In this document: positions 41,440 to 50,075 of the stretch, one piece after another
Position numbering within the stretch: the first letter of the stretch is position 1
Layout: each line of letters begins with the position of its first letter
Source: Alloalcanivorax balearicus MACL04
GTDB lineage: Bacteria > Pseudomonadota > Gammaproteobacteria > Pseudomonadales > Alcanivoracaceae
Direction: 5' to 3'
DNA: 64,000 bases
NCBI RefSeq assembly: GCF_025532145.1
Contig: NZ_ARXS01000013.1
Location: 1 to 64,000, forward strand
Position numbers and translations under genes: made by a program
Notes under the pieces: generated by a model
What the model saw: the letters and a program-made list of their open reading frames with translations, nothing else
What the model was told of the DNA's origin: nothing
Database searches by the model: none

Positions 41440-42630
41440 ATGCCAGTCAAACAAGTGATCAACAAAGGCCGGGTGCCGATCAAGATCTACACCGATCAGA
41501 TCGAGCACGGTGCCTTGAACCAATTAATCAATATCGCACAGCTGCCGATCATTCATCACCACGTTGCCGCCATGCCCGATGTGCACGCCGGCATCGGCGC
41601 CACCGTGGGTTCGGTGATCCCCACCGCCGGGGCCATCATTCCCGCCGCCGTCGGGGTGGACATCGGCTGTGGCATGAACGCGGTACGCCTGACATTGAAA
41701 GCCGCTGATCTGCCGGATGATCTTCGCCGGCTGCGCGGCGCCGTTGAGAAGGCGGTACCGGTGGGCTTCAATCATCACGACAAGCCCACCGTGCAGCGCA
41801 AGGCGGTGAATCAGCTCGATGCGGGGCTGGACCGAATCATCGGCCGCCACCCGGGCATCGCCAAGATGCAGAAGCCTCATGTCTGGGCGCGCCAGTTGGG
41901 CACCCTGGGCGGCGGCAACCACTTCATCGAACTCTGCCTGGATGAGAATCAGGCGGTGTGGGTGATGCTGCACTCCGGCAGCCGGGGTATCGGCAATGTA
42001 ATCGGCCGTTACTTCATCAGCCTGGCGCGCAAGGACGCGCAACGGCACCAGCTGCATTTGCCGGATCGAGACCTGGCCTACTTTCAGGAGGGCGCGGAGC
42101 ATTTCGATGACTACGTGCACGCAGTGGAATGGGCACAGGATTATGCGCTGGCCAACCGCCGGGAGATGATGCGGCTGGTGGTGGAAGCGCTGCGCCCTTT
42201 GCTGCCGCCATTTCAGGTCAGCAAGGAGGCGATTAATTGCCACCATAATTATGTGGCGCGGGAGACGCATTTCGGTCAGGACCTGTTTCTGACCCGCAAA
42301 GGCGCCATTGCCGCCGCTCGGGATCAGCTCGGGATCATTCCGGGCAGCATGGGCACCCGCTCCTATATTGTTCGTGGCAAGGGCAATGCCGAATCGTTCT
42401 GCTCCTGCTCCCATGGTGCCGGTCGCACCATGAGCCGGAGCGAGGCGAAGCGGCGATTCAACCGCTCCGACCTGGAAGCCCAGACTCGGGGCGTGGAATG
42501 CCGCAAGGACAAAGGCGTGCTGGATGAGATCCCCGGCGCCTACAAGGACATCGATCAGGTTATGGCGGATCAAACCGACCTGGTCGACATCGTGCACACG
42601 TTGAAACAAGTGCTATGTGTAAAAGGCTGA
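41440..42630 (+). CDS. rtcB: RNA-splicing ligase RtcB
   Basis: 396 residues. Manganese- and GTP-binding motifs are present: VGVDIGCGMNAVRL, GTLGGGNHFIEL (Cys, Asn and His ligands), HSGSRGIGN, HNYV and the guanylated His in CSCSHGAGRTMSRSEAKRRF, with GSMGTRSYIVRG before it. It joins RNA 2',3'-cyclic phosphate or 3'-phosphate ends to 5'-OH ends, in RNA repair after stress cleavage. ATG 41440 follows GGAAGGAC. No rtcA, rtcR or prfH neighbour is visible. Expression appears to depend on read-through of the terminator at 41336-41370. Confidence 0.96.
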   Translation: MPVKQVINKGRVPIKIYTDQIEHGALNQLINIAQLPIIHHHVAAMPDVHAGIGATVGSVIPTAGAIIPAAVGVDIGCGMNAVRLTLKAADLPDDLRRLRGAVEKAVPVGFNHHDKPTVQRKAVNQLDAGLDRIIGRHPGIAKMQKPHVWARQLGTLGGGNHFIELCLDENQAVWVMLHSGSRGIGNVIGRYFISLARKDAQRHQLHLPDRDLAYFQEGAEHFDDYVHAVEWAQDYALANRREMMRLVVEALRPLLPPFQVSKEAINCHHNYVARETHFGQDLFLTRKGAIAAARDQLGIIPGSMGTRSYIVRGKGNAESFCSCSHGAGRTMSRSEAKRRFNRSDLEAQTRGVECRKDKGVLDEIPGAYKDIDQVMADQTDLVDIVHTLKQVLCVKG

Positions 42631-42652
42631 AAACCCGCGACAGGAGAACGAT

Positions 42653-42859
42653 ATGAAGAAGATGCGTAAACCGATGCGCAATCCCGCGGCCTGCAATCCG
42701 CTGATGCGCAAGGGCGGTCCCCACCAGCCCGGCCGGCAGACGATGCGCCCGCGCCTGGACTGGCGGGATGCCCTGGAGGACTACGACGATTGGCAACAGG
42801 AAGAGGAGAACAAAGAGGGGCCCGATGGCCCCTCTTTTTTTAAGCTCATCGCGGTTTAG
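42653..42859 (+). CDS. Small basic/acidic protein behind rtcB; frame runs through its terminator
   Basis: 68 residues. The first half is basic (MKKMRKPMRNPAACNPLMRK then GGPHQPGRQTMRPR) and the second half acidic (ALEDYDDWQQEEENKEGPDG). The motif NPxxxNPLMRKGG recalls small conserved proteobacterial proteins and faintly the ArfA core, but is not enough to name it. A strong ribosome site (ACAGGAGAAC) lies before the ATG, 22 bases past rtcB. The coding frame crosses the intrinsic terminator at 42812-42841 without a stop; the TAG at 42857 lies inside the adjoining repeat. With one more T in the T-run, the frame would end at TAA immediately. Confidence 0.65.
   Translation: MKKMRKPMRNPAACNPLMRKGGPHQPGRQTMRPRLDWRDALEDYDDWQQEEENKEGPDGPSFFKLIAV
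42812..42841 (+). terminator. Intrinsic terminator of the rtcB operon, inside the reading frame of the small gene
   Basis: GAGGGGCC (42815-42822) pairs with GGCCCCTC (42827-42834) around CGAT, extended by AAA/TTT, and seven T follow. In the small gene's frame the codons run GAG GGG CCC GAT GGC CCC TCT TTT TTT AAG, so mRNA ended in the T-run has no stop codon. Confidence 0.88.
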
Positions 42860-43257
42860 CGGGAAACGGCCTTACCCTCCATCAGGGACAGCGAAGCCGT
42901 GTTACGCCTTTGCGGGAACGCCGTGAAGCAGGGTCCCGCAAAGGCGTAACACGGCTCCGCTTCGAGGTGACCGACAGCCGTTTCTGGAAAGGAAAAGGAT
43001 GTCCTTTCGACCGCGACCATACCACCACACCGGGATGGAGGGCATCCTCTCCCCTCTCCAGAAAGGTTCGTCGTTGTTGGAGTCCGGAACGCGGCGGTTC
43101 ACTCGAAGCGGGTCTGCACGGAGGCCTTCCGGACCCTGTTTGACAGGGACGTCAAACCGGGAGCTTACAGGGATGTATTTACAGCGATCCCGGAAGGCCT
43201 CCGTGCAGACCCGTGCCCCGATGGAGACACTCATTCCCGTCATTCCGCGATGAACCT
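42844..43257 (+). repeat. Structured dispersed repeat, copy B (MITE-like)
   Basis: About 414 bases, in the same orientation as copy A (31-431), with a similar sequence throughout. Termini are inverted (CTCATCGCGG at the left, CCGCGATGAACC at the right). Hairpin 1 is perfect here: 42896-42917 with 42934-42955. Hairpin 2 pairs about 43110-43132 with 43188-43212. It begins directly after the T-run of the rtcB-operon terminator and ends 62 bases before the 3' end of the phospholipase-D gene. No protein gene is supported inside 42860-43318. Confidence 0.85.
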
Positions 43258-43318
43258 TTTTTGAATGTTATCTTTAAGTATGGGTTGCCGCGGCCTATGG
43301 CAAACAGCACTACCGTTG

Positions 43319-44869
43319 TCATAGTAGCCATTCGATCGGCAGCCAGGACAGCAACGACACCCCCCATCGTTTGATCGCCCCGGCCCCGGGCTCCTTGCGA
43401 TAAAGCCTTTCACCATCTGCGGATTTCTCCACCCAGTACAGCTCACCGCTTTCATCCAGTTTGACCTGGTAGGCGCCTTCCGGCACCCGCGTTTCAAAGA
43501 CGTGTGCCACCGCCTTGGCCAACACCGGACTTTCAATGACAAATCCCAGCTCGGTGTTGAGATTGGCGGAGCGCGGATCGAAGTTAAAGGAGCCAACGAA
43601 CACCCGTTCCCGATCCACGGCGAAAGTCTTGGCGTGCAGGCTGGAGCCGGAGCTGCCAAACGGTCCCGCGCTTTTATTTCGCTCCACACCGTCCACCGTG
43701 GCACGCATCTCATACAACTGAATACCGGCGGACAACAGATCCCCGCGCCTCTTTGCGTACCCGGCGTGCACCGCCGATACGTCCGTGGCTTCCAGAGAGT
43801 TGGTAAGCACCCGGACATCAACGCCGCTCTCGGCCAGAGCGGTAAACGCCTCCACCCCGGCGGCGGTGGGCACGAAATACGGTGAAACCAATTCCAGGCT
43901 GGCGGCGGGAGTACCAATGATCTCCGACAGTTGCGCCATCAGCAGCCCTTCCGGCGCCGCCTCACCCAGACCCTTGGCGGGATCGTCCGAGACCATCCGG
44001 GTTGCCGCCCACTCGAACGGCAGGTTGCCATTACGCAGTTGAGTAACCAGCTCGGATTGCTTCAAGACGCGCATGTAAGCGTCAGCCTTACGGGTTTGTT
44101 CCATGCGCGATGCCGACGCCGCCAACGCCTGCAGGTCGGGGACCGACTTATCCGGCAGAATACGGTCGGCGGGATAAGAGGAACGGCTGGCCCAGTAGCG
44201 ATCAAAATCAACGGAAACATCGTTTACCACCGGCCCGATGGCGAGCACGTCCAGATCCGCGAACAGTGGGCCGTCGGTGGCACCAAAGTACTCGTCCCCC
44301 ACATTGCGCCCGCCCACCACCGTCACCTGATTGTCCACCGTGAAGGACTTGTTATGCATGCGCCGGTTGGCCCTGGAGAAGTCCGTAATAAAACCGAAGG
44401 CCCGCGGCCAACGCAAAACAAAGGGGTTGAACAGCCGCACCTCGATGTTGGGATGGGCATCCAGAGCCGACAAAATCTCATCCAGACCGACCGTGTTATT
44501 GTCATCCAGCAGTAACCGGACCCGCACGCCACGATCGGCGGCCCGGTGCAGCGCCTCGAACAGCAGTGTCCCGGTGATGTCGGCGTGCCATATGTAATAC
44601 TGGATATCCAGAGTGTGCTCGGCGGCGTCCGCCAACAGCATGCGGGCGGCAAAGGCCTCTCGCGCATCAACCAGGGCATGGATACCACTCTTGCCAGGGT
44701 GGGCATCCGCCAGCGGCGTCACAACCTTCCCCATGGCGGAAGTTCGCGCATATTCCGATGACAGCGCCACGGTGGCGGTGCGCCCTTCCAGGGAAGGCAA
44801 ACCGGCACACCCGCTCAGGGCCGACAACATAGTGATCAGCATCAGGCCCCGTAGCCAATGACCCGCCAT
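43319..44869 (-). CDS. Phospholipase D-like lipoprotein (cardiolipin synthase type)
   Basis: About 516 residues. A signal peptide ends in the lipobox ALSGCAGLP, so it is a membrane-bound lipoprotein. Two HKD motifs are visible: MHNKSFTVDNQVTVVGGRN in the first half and LHAKTFAVDRERVFVGSFNFDPRS in the second. This doubled active site is that of phospholipase D and cardiolipin synthases, acting on phospholipids at the envelope. ATG 44869 is chosen to give a normal signal peptide; a TTG at 44896 with GAGGAG upstream is the alternative. Confidence 0.9.
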   Translation of the reverse strand: MAGHWLRGLMLITMLSALSGCAGLPSLEGRTATVALSSEYARTSAMGKVVTPLADAHPGKSGIHALVDAREAFAARMLLADAAEHTLDIQYYIWHADITGTLLFEALHRAADRGVRVRLLLDDNNTVGLDEILSALDAHPNIEVRLFNPFVLRWPRAFGFITDFSRANRRMHNKSFTVDNQVTVVGGRNVGDEYFGATDGPLFADLDVLAIGPVVNDVSVDFDRYWASRSSYPADRILPDKSVPDLQALAASASRMEQTRKADAYMRVLKQSELVTQLRNGNLPFEWAATRMVSDDPAKGLGEAAPEGLLMAQLSEIIGTPAASLELVSPYFVPTAAGVEAFTALAESGVDVRVLTNSLEATDVSAVHAGYAKRRGDLLSAGIQLYEMRATVDGVERNKSAGPFGSSGSSLHAKTFAVDRERVFVGSFNFDPRSANLNTELGFVIESPVLAKAVAHVFETRVPEGAYQVKLDESGELYWVEKSADGERLYRKEPGAGAIKRWGVSLLSWLPIEWLL

Positions 44870-45093
44870 CACTCCGGGCCCCGTAAATCTGGTCAAAGGT
44901 CATTCTCCTCGCATCACAATCGGCCGGACGCCATCAAGCAGAATCAGGCAACGATTCCCCATAAAGCCACATTCAAAAACCAACGTCTCTCGTCTAACCT
45001 GGAACACCTTCCTTTTTTACCTTTCACCACCCGCCAGCAGCGGGCGTGCTCCCAACCAACGGGACGACAACACACAGGCCAAGGAGTCACTCC

Positions 45094-46047
45094 ATGCAAA
45101 CGCTTGCTTTTGAGAACGGCGACACCCTGCCCATTATCGGTCTGGGTACCTGGAAGTCTCAGCCCGGAGAGGTCCATCAGGCGGTGCGCGAAGCCATCCG
45201 TGCCGGTTATCGCCATATCGATTGCGCCCACATTTATGGCAATGAAAAAGAAGTGGGCCAGGCACTGAACGAGGCGCTGAGCGCCGGCGAAGTGCGCCGC
45301 GAGGAATTATGGATCACCTCGAAATTATGGAACAGCGCTCATGCTCCGGAAGACGTGGCTCCGGCGTTGCGGCAAACCCTATCCGACCTGGGGCTGGATT
45401 ATCTGGATCTGTACCTGATCCACTGGCCGGTGGCGCATAAACCCGGCGTGGTTTTCCCCAATAGCGGAGAAGATCTGTTGTCGCTGGAAGAGCGCCCGAT
45501 AGCCGTCACCTGGGCTGCCCTGGAGGCCCTGGTCGATGAGGGTCTGACACGTCACATCGGCGTGTCCAACTTCAGCATAAGGAAGCTGCAAACGCTGCTT
45601 GAAACAGCGCGGATCAAACCGGCCATGAACCAGATTGAACTGCACCCCTACCTGCAACAAAACAGCATGCTGGCGTTTTGCCACGCCAACGGCGTTCATC
45701 TGACCGCCTATTCGCCGCTGGGATCCTTTGACCGCCCGGAGGCGTTCAAGGCCGCCGATGAACCGGTGTTGCTGGAAGATCCGGTGATTGTGGAGATCGC
45801 CGAACGGCATCAGGCCAGCCCCGCTCAGGTGTTGATTCGCTGGGCCGCGCAACGCGGTACCGCGGTGATTCCCAAATCCGTGAATCCCGAGCGCCTGCGC
45901 CAGAACCTCGCCGCCGCGGACCTGGAACTGGACGGCAGCGATATGGATCGTATCGCCGCCCTGGATAAACACCGTCGTTACGTATCCGGCGCCAACTGGG
46001 CGCAGCCAGGCAGCCCCTATACCCTGGAAAATCTCTGGGACGAGTAA
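45094..46047 (+). CDS. Aldo/keto reductase
   Basis: 317 residues of the AKR barrel. The tetrad is visible: Asp in IDCAHIYGNEKEVG with Tyr in the same segment, Lys in WITSKLWNS and His in DLYLIHWPVAH. The NADPH-binding end (AVIPKSVNPERLRQNL) is intact. It reduces aldehydes or ketones in the cytoplasm. ATG 45094 follows AAGGAG; the frame's earlier start is not supported. Confidence 0.93.
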   Translation: MQTLAFENGDTLPIIGLGTWKSQPGEVHQAVREAIRAGYRHIDCAHIYGNEKEVGQALNEALSAGEVRREELWITSKLWNSAHAPEDVAPALRQTLSDLGLDYLDLYLIHWPVAHKPGVVFPNSGEDLLSLEERPIAVTWAALEALVDEGLTRHIGVSNFSIRKLQTLLETARIKPAMNQIELHPYLQQNSMLAFCHANGVHLTAYSPLGSFDRPEAFKAADEPVLLEDPVIVEIAERHQASPAQVLIRWAAQRGTAVIPKSVNPERLRQNLAAADLELDGSDMDRIAALDKHRRYVSGANWAQPGSPYTLENLWDE

Positions 46048-46102
46048 CATCGCGCTGCCCCCGGGCTTTCCGGGCAGTTTCCCACAGAGGGGCTACGATG
46101 TT

Positions 46103-46170
46103 GCTGTAGGAGTTTGCCTGCAAATTGGGGGCGCTCCCCAAACATTCGCTTGCAGGCAAGCTCCTACAGC
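46103..46170. repeat. REP-like palindrome
   Basis: GCTGTAGGAG...TTGCCTGCAA (46103-46123) is complementary to a right arm ending CTCCTACAGC (46161-46170). Relative to the copy at 6974-7040, GTGGGAG/CTCCCAC is changed to GTAGGAG/CTCCTAC on both arms. GACTTCGTAGCC follows. The gap 46048-46345 holds nothing else clear besides the leader of the hydrolase gene. Confidence 0.8.
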
Positions 46171-46345
46171 GACTTCGTAGCCATCGCTGAATTCACAAGT
46201 CGGCAATGGACCATCCCGGATTCACAGACCAAGCGCCAGAGTCACCAAGATCCGCAAGTCACCGCCGCTCTTTACCTCCCAGGTAATCGCCTCCATCCCT
46301 CGAACCGGCTTAACCTTGCTTCGCATACTGACAAATGGTGAGGCG

Positions 46346-47209
46346 ATGGCGGTACAGCAACATTTCATTACCGTTGGCGGTCTCCGGCTGCACTATCTGG
46401 AGCGCGGTCAGGGTGAACCTTTGCTGCTTTTGCACGGCTACCCGCAGAATCATCGTTGCTGGCGGCATCAGATTGAGGCGCTGGCCAGGCGCCACCGGGT
46501 TGTGGCGCCGGATTGGTTTGGCTGGGGCCAGTCCGAACGCTCTTCGAATCATCAAGCCGATTACTACACCGAGGTGGAGCGCCTGCGCCAACTGACACAG
46601 ACGTTGGGGCTGGATCACTTCAATCTGGCCGGCCACGACTATGGCGGCTTCCTGGCCCTGGGCTTCGCTCAACGCTATCCACGAAACCTGAAACGGCTGG
46701 CGATCATCAATTCCCGGGCACACCGGTCGTTCACACCGGCCTTCTATCGGCTCACCGCCTTTCAATGCTATTGCGCGCGCCGCGCCCTTCTCGCGCTCCT
46801 GTTCACCTATGGACCGCTGTACCACTTGCATCGCCGGACACTGCGGAACTATGTGCCTGGCTGTTTCAATGAGGCGGAACTGGAAGATTACATCGGCTGG
46901 CTTCGGCATCGCTCAGGACGGCGCTGGTGGACAAGCTTCTTCCGCCACTATGAGGTCGCGCCACGCCGGGAACTGGAGGAAGGACTGGCGAACCTGCGTC
47001 TGCCCACGGCAGTGATCTGGGGGGACGCGGACCGCTTCTGCGATACCACCATTGCCCGGGATCTGGCGGCACGAATTCCCAATGCCGAATTGACGATCCT
47101 GCCCGGAGTCGGCCATTTCGCCGTGGAGGAAGCACCGGACGCCGTGCTTCGGGCCCTTGAACAATGGCTGGCCCGCCCGAAGACCGGCCAGCCATACCAC
47201 GACATCTAG
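46346..47209 (+). CDS. Alpha/beta hydrolase, epoxide hydrolase/dehalogenase-like
   Basis: 287 residues. HGYPQNHRCWRHQIEAL holds the oxyanion loop, LAGHDYGGFLALGFA the nucleophile Asp (G-H-D-Y-G), and VGHFAVEEAPD the His. An Asp at the elbow is typical of epoxide hydrolases and haloalkane/fluoroacetate dehalogenases, not esterases. The helical cap spans about residues 130-220. ATG 46346 follows GGTGAGG. Its 3' end overlaps the convergent AtoE-like gene by four bases. Confidence 0.88.
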   Translation: MAVQQHFITVGGLRLHYLERGQGEPLLLLHGYPQNHRCWRHQIEALARRHRVVAPDWFGWGQSERSSNHQADYYTEVERLRQLTQTLGLDHFNLAGHDYGGFLALGFAQRYPRNLKRLAIINSRAHRSFTPAFYRLTAFQCYCARRALLALLFTYGPLYHLHRRTLRNYVPGCFNEAELEDYIGWLRHRSGRRWWTSFFRHYEVAPRRELEEGLANLRLPTAVIWGDADRFCDTTIARDLAARIPNAELTILPGVGHFAVEEAPDAVLRALEQWLARPKTGQPYHDI

Positions 47210-48513
47210 AACCAGGTCAGACCGATACTGATCAGTGCCCCGGTAATGATCAGCTGCACCAGACAGAAGCCCATGATGTCCTTCGCCTTGAGACCGGCGA
47301 TGGCCAACACCGGCAGCGCCCAGAACGGCTGCAGCAGATTGGTCCAGGCATCGCCCCAGCCCACCGCCATGGCCACCCGGGGCAGATCGGCGCCCAGTTC
47401 CTGGGCAGCGGGGATCATCACCGGCGCCTGTACCGCCCACTGCCCGCCGCCGGAAGGCACGAAAATATTCACCACGCCGGCGCTGATAAAGCTCCAGAAC
47501 GGCAAGGAGTCGGCACTGGCAATGGAAACGAAGCCGTTGGAGATGGTGGCGGCCAGCCCGGATTGCGTCATCACCGCCATGATGCCGGCGTAAAACGGGA
47601 ACTGAATGACGATGCCGGCACCACCCTTGATCGCCTCCTGGAGGCTGTTGAGCAGGCGCCGCGGCGTCTGGTGCAGCACGATGGCCAGGAACAGGAACAT
47701 GAAGTTGACGATGTTCAGGTTAAGGCCACCGCCACCGGCAAAGTAGTTGATGGCGTAGGCAATACCGCTGAAGCCGATCAGCCAGGCCAGAATCCGGCTG
47801 TTTTCCAGATGCTCGGCTGGCCGCGTCACCACCACGTCCGCCTCGGTACCGTCCTTCAGGGTTTCAGCGTCGACGTAATGGCTTTCCTCCTCCGGTGGCA
47901 ACATCCATCGATTCACCAGCGGTACGGCGATAAACAACATCACCACGATCGCCAGATTGAAGAAGGAGAAAATCGTCTGGCCGGTGCCGATGATACCGAT
48001 CTGCTCCTGGGTGAAGTGCCCTTCGGTGGCGATGGTCAGGGGAATGGACCCCGCCAGACCACCATGCCAGACGATAAAGCCGGAATAGGCGGCGGCAATC
48101 AACAACGGGTAATGCACCCGGACCTGCCGGGCTAATGCCTTGGCGAACAATCCGCCCACCACCAGGCCAAAGCCCCAGTTGATCCAGCTGGCCGCCAGGG
48201 CCACGTAGGTCACCAACAAGATAGCCTGCCCCGGTGTGCGGGCCAGTGATGCCAATCGATTGAGAATGCCTTTTACCAGAGGGGTACTGGCGAGCATGAA
48301 GCCGGTGACCAGCACCAGCAACATCTGCATGGAGAACGTCAGCAGGCCCCAGAAGCCGTCTCCCCACATCACCATAACGGCATGCGGGGAGTTGCCTTCA
48401 ACCAGCATCGCGGCGGCAAACGCCACCAGCGTCAGAATCAGTACAAATATATAAGGGTCCGGCAGATAGCGTTCCACCAGACGTACGAAGGGTTTGGCGA
48501 CAGCATTCAACAT
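47206..48513 (-). CDS. atoE: Short-chain fatty acid transporter, AtoE family
   Basis: 435 residues with about 12 membrane helices. AtoE features include VERYLPDPYIFVLILTLVAFAAAMLVEG, TPGQAILLVTYVALAASWINWGFGLVVGGLFAKALAR and the late VNIFVPSGGGQWAVQAPVMIPAAQELG. It should import short-chain acids such as acetoacetate or butyrate by proton symport. No ato catabolic genes are adjacent. ATG 48513 follows CTGGGAGACC. Confidence 0.88.
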   Translation of the reverse strand: MLNAVAKPFVRLVERYLPDPYIFVLILTLVAFAAAMLVEGNSPHAVMVMWGDGFWGLLTFSMQMLLVLVTGFMLASTPLVKGILNRLASLARTPGQAILLVTYVALAASWINWGFGLVVGGLFAKALARQVRVHYPLLIAAAYSGFIVWHGGLAGSIPLTIATEGHFTQEQIGIIGTGQTIFSFFNLAIVVMLFIAVPLVNRWMLPPEEESHYVDAETLKDGTEADVVVTRPAEHLENSRILAWLIGFSGIAYAINYFAGGGGLNLNIVNFMFLFLAIVLHQTPRRLLNSLQEAIKGGAGIVIQFPFYAGIMAVMTQSGLAATISNGFVSIASADSLPFWSFISAGVVNIFVPSGGGQWAVQAPVMIPAAQELGADLPRVAMAVGWGDAWTNLLQPFWALPVLAIAGLKAKDIMGFCLVQLIITGALISIGLTWF

Positions 48514-48610
48514 GAGGGTCTCCCAGTTGTTATCGTTATTCCGCCAGCGGCGGATTAAACAACAGAATAGGGAACCTACAAACAGCCGCCTACCTCAATT
48601 CGACCTTTGA

Positions 48611-48647
48611 CTAAAAAACGGAAACACCCCCCTCGGCGGGGGGGGGT
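48611..48647 (-). terminator. Intrinsic terminator of the yjdM-like gene
   Basis: On the minus strand a run of C pairs with a run of G around GCCGAG (bases 48626-48632 with 48638-48647), followed by TTTCCG and TTTTTT down to 48612. It lies just past the stop at 48659. Confidence 0.7.
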
Positions 48648-48658
48648 AAACAAAGGAA

Positions 48659-48994
48659 TCAGGCTTTCTTGACGAACTCGGATTTCAGTTTCATTGCCCC
48701 GATACCGTCGATCTTGCAATCGATGTTGTGATCACCGTCCACCAGGCGGATATTCCTCACCTTGGTACCGACTTTCACCACCGAGGAGGAACCTTTGATC
48801 TTAAGGTCCTTGATCACGGTCACGGTGTCTCCGTCCTCAAGGACCGTTCCATTGGCATCCCGGACCATCGATTCCACATCCGCGCTTTCGCTCTCGGTAT
48901 TCCATTCATGAGCGCATTCCGGACAGACAAAAAACGCACCGTCCTCATAAGTGTATTCGGAGCCACATTGCGGGCAGGAAGGTAAAGTACTCAC
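48659..48994 (-). CDS. yjdM: YjdM/PhnA-family zinc-ribbon protein
   Basis: 111 residues. The N-terminal zinc ribbon has [25 protein letters not shown] (four Cys). A beta-barrel part follows, typical of PhnA/YjdM ([54 protein letters not shown]). Despite the old name, the family is not a phosphonoacetate hydrolase in general; its role is unclear. Single gene with its own terminator. Confidence 0.92.
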   Translation of the reverse strand: MSTLPSCPQCGSEYTYEDGAFFVCPECAHEWNTESESADVESMVRDANGTVLEDGDTVTVIKDLKIKGSSSVVKVGTKVRNIRLVDGDHNIDCKIDGIGAMKLKSEFVKKA

Positions 48995-49122
48995 TGGCGC
49001 ATCCTGTTCAGTCTGAAGGGAAGAAGGAACGGCGAATTATGGTTCAGCCGGCATGCTTCCCGGGAGGGCCATGATACTCCGATCACCATAAAACGGCATG
49101 TCGATCCACCGGCGGGCGCCGC

Positions 49123-50010
49123 TTACGAACTGGATAGGGCCTCCAACCAGCGAGCCACCGCCTGCCCGATCTCCACCGGCGAGTCTTCCTGAAGAAAGTG
49201 ATTGCCGCGCACCGTCACCTCGGTCTGATTCGGCCAGGTGCGGCAAAATTCACGCTGCCGGCCAATCAAAATGGAGCCCGGATCCGCGTTGACGAACAGC
49301 TTCGGTAGTGGCGATGCCGCCAGCCAGTCGGCGTAATCCCCCACCACTCGAACCATCTCCGCGGGTTCGCCGTCAATAGGAATATCCCGGGGCCAGTTCA
49401 GAGTGGGCTGGCGATCTTCGGCTTTCTGGAACGGCCGCCGGTATTCCGCCATTTCCACTTCGCTCAGGTCACGAATGACCGAGCCCGGCAACACCGCCTC
49501 GACAAACAGGTTCCGATTGAGGATCAGATCCTCGCCCTTGTCGGAGCGAAACCCCTTGAAGATGCCCCGTGCCGACTCCGGCCAGTCCTCCCAGGTCACC
49601 GGCATGACGATGGCTTCCATATAGGCAATGCCTTTCACCGCACCCGGATGACAGCGGGCCCAATGAAACCCCAGTGCACTGCCCCAATCGTGCACCACCA
49701 ACGTGACCCGCTGATGACATCCCAGCGCCTCCAGCAAGCCTTCCAGATAGTGATAAGCGGTGTCAAAGCCGTAGACTTCGGCCCCGTCTCCGGCGGGCAG
49801 CTTTTCCGAGTCGCCCTGCCCGATCAGATCCGGGGCGATCAGGCGGCCCTGTCCGGCCAATTCCGGCATGACATTACGCCAGAGAAAGGATGATGTGGGG
49901 TTACCGTGGAGGAAAACAATCGGATCACCCTCGCCTTCATCCACATAGGCCAGGCGTTTGCCGTGGATAACCTTCTCATGTTTTGGATAAGGAAGTTGTT
50001 CTCTGAGCAT
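49123..50010 (-). CDS. dhaA: Haloalkane dehalogenase, LinB/DhaA type
   Basis: 295 residues. Catalytic residues are in the LinB order: nucleophile Asp108 with halide-binding Trp109 (VVHDWGSALG), second halide-binding Asn37 (HGNPTSSFLWRN), Glu132 (YMEAIVMP) as the acid and His271 (GNHFLQEDSP) as base. From memory it follows LinB along its full length (PKLFVNADPGSI, CRTWPNQTEVTV). The enzyme cleaves carbon-halogen bonds of haloalkanes to alcohols and halide in the cytoplasm. ATG 50010 follows CAGGAGGAC. Confidence 0.93.
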   Translation of the reverse strand: MLREQLPYPKHEKVIHGKRLAYVDEGEGDPIVFLHGNPTSSFLWRNVMPELAGQGRLIAPDLIGQGDSEKLPAGDGAEVYGFDTAYHYLEGLLEALGCHQRVTLVVHDWGSALGFHWARCHPGAVKGIAYMEAIVMPVTWEDWPESARGIFKGFRSDKGEDLILNRNLFVEAVLPGSVIRDLSEVEMAEYRRPFQKAEDRQPTLNWPRDIPIDGEPAEMVRVVGDYADWLAASPLPKLFVNADPGSILIGRQREFCRTWPNQTEVTVRGNHFLQEDSPVEIGQAVARWLEALSSS

Positions 50011-50075
50011 GATGTCCTCCTGTTATGGTTATTGATGACAACGGCCCCACATTCTCCTCCGCCCTCCCAAGGTAC

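Noticed and set aside
42653-42859. Naming the small rtcB-linked protein ArfA
   Set aside because: Only a loose N-P-L-x-R likeness and the 3' hairpin logic agree; the rest of the ArfA core is missing.
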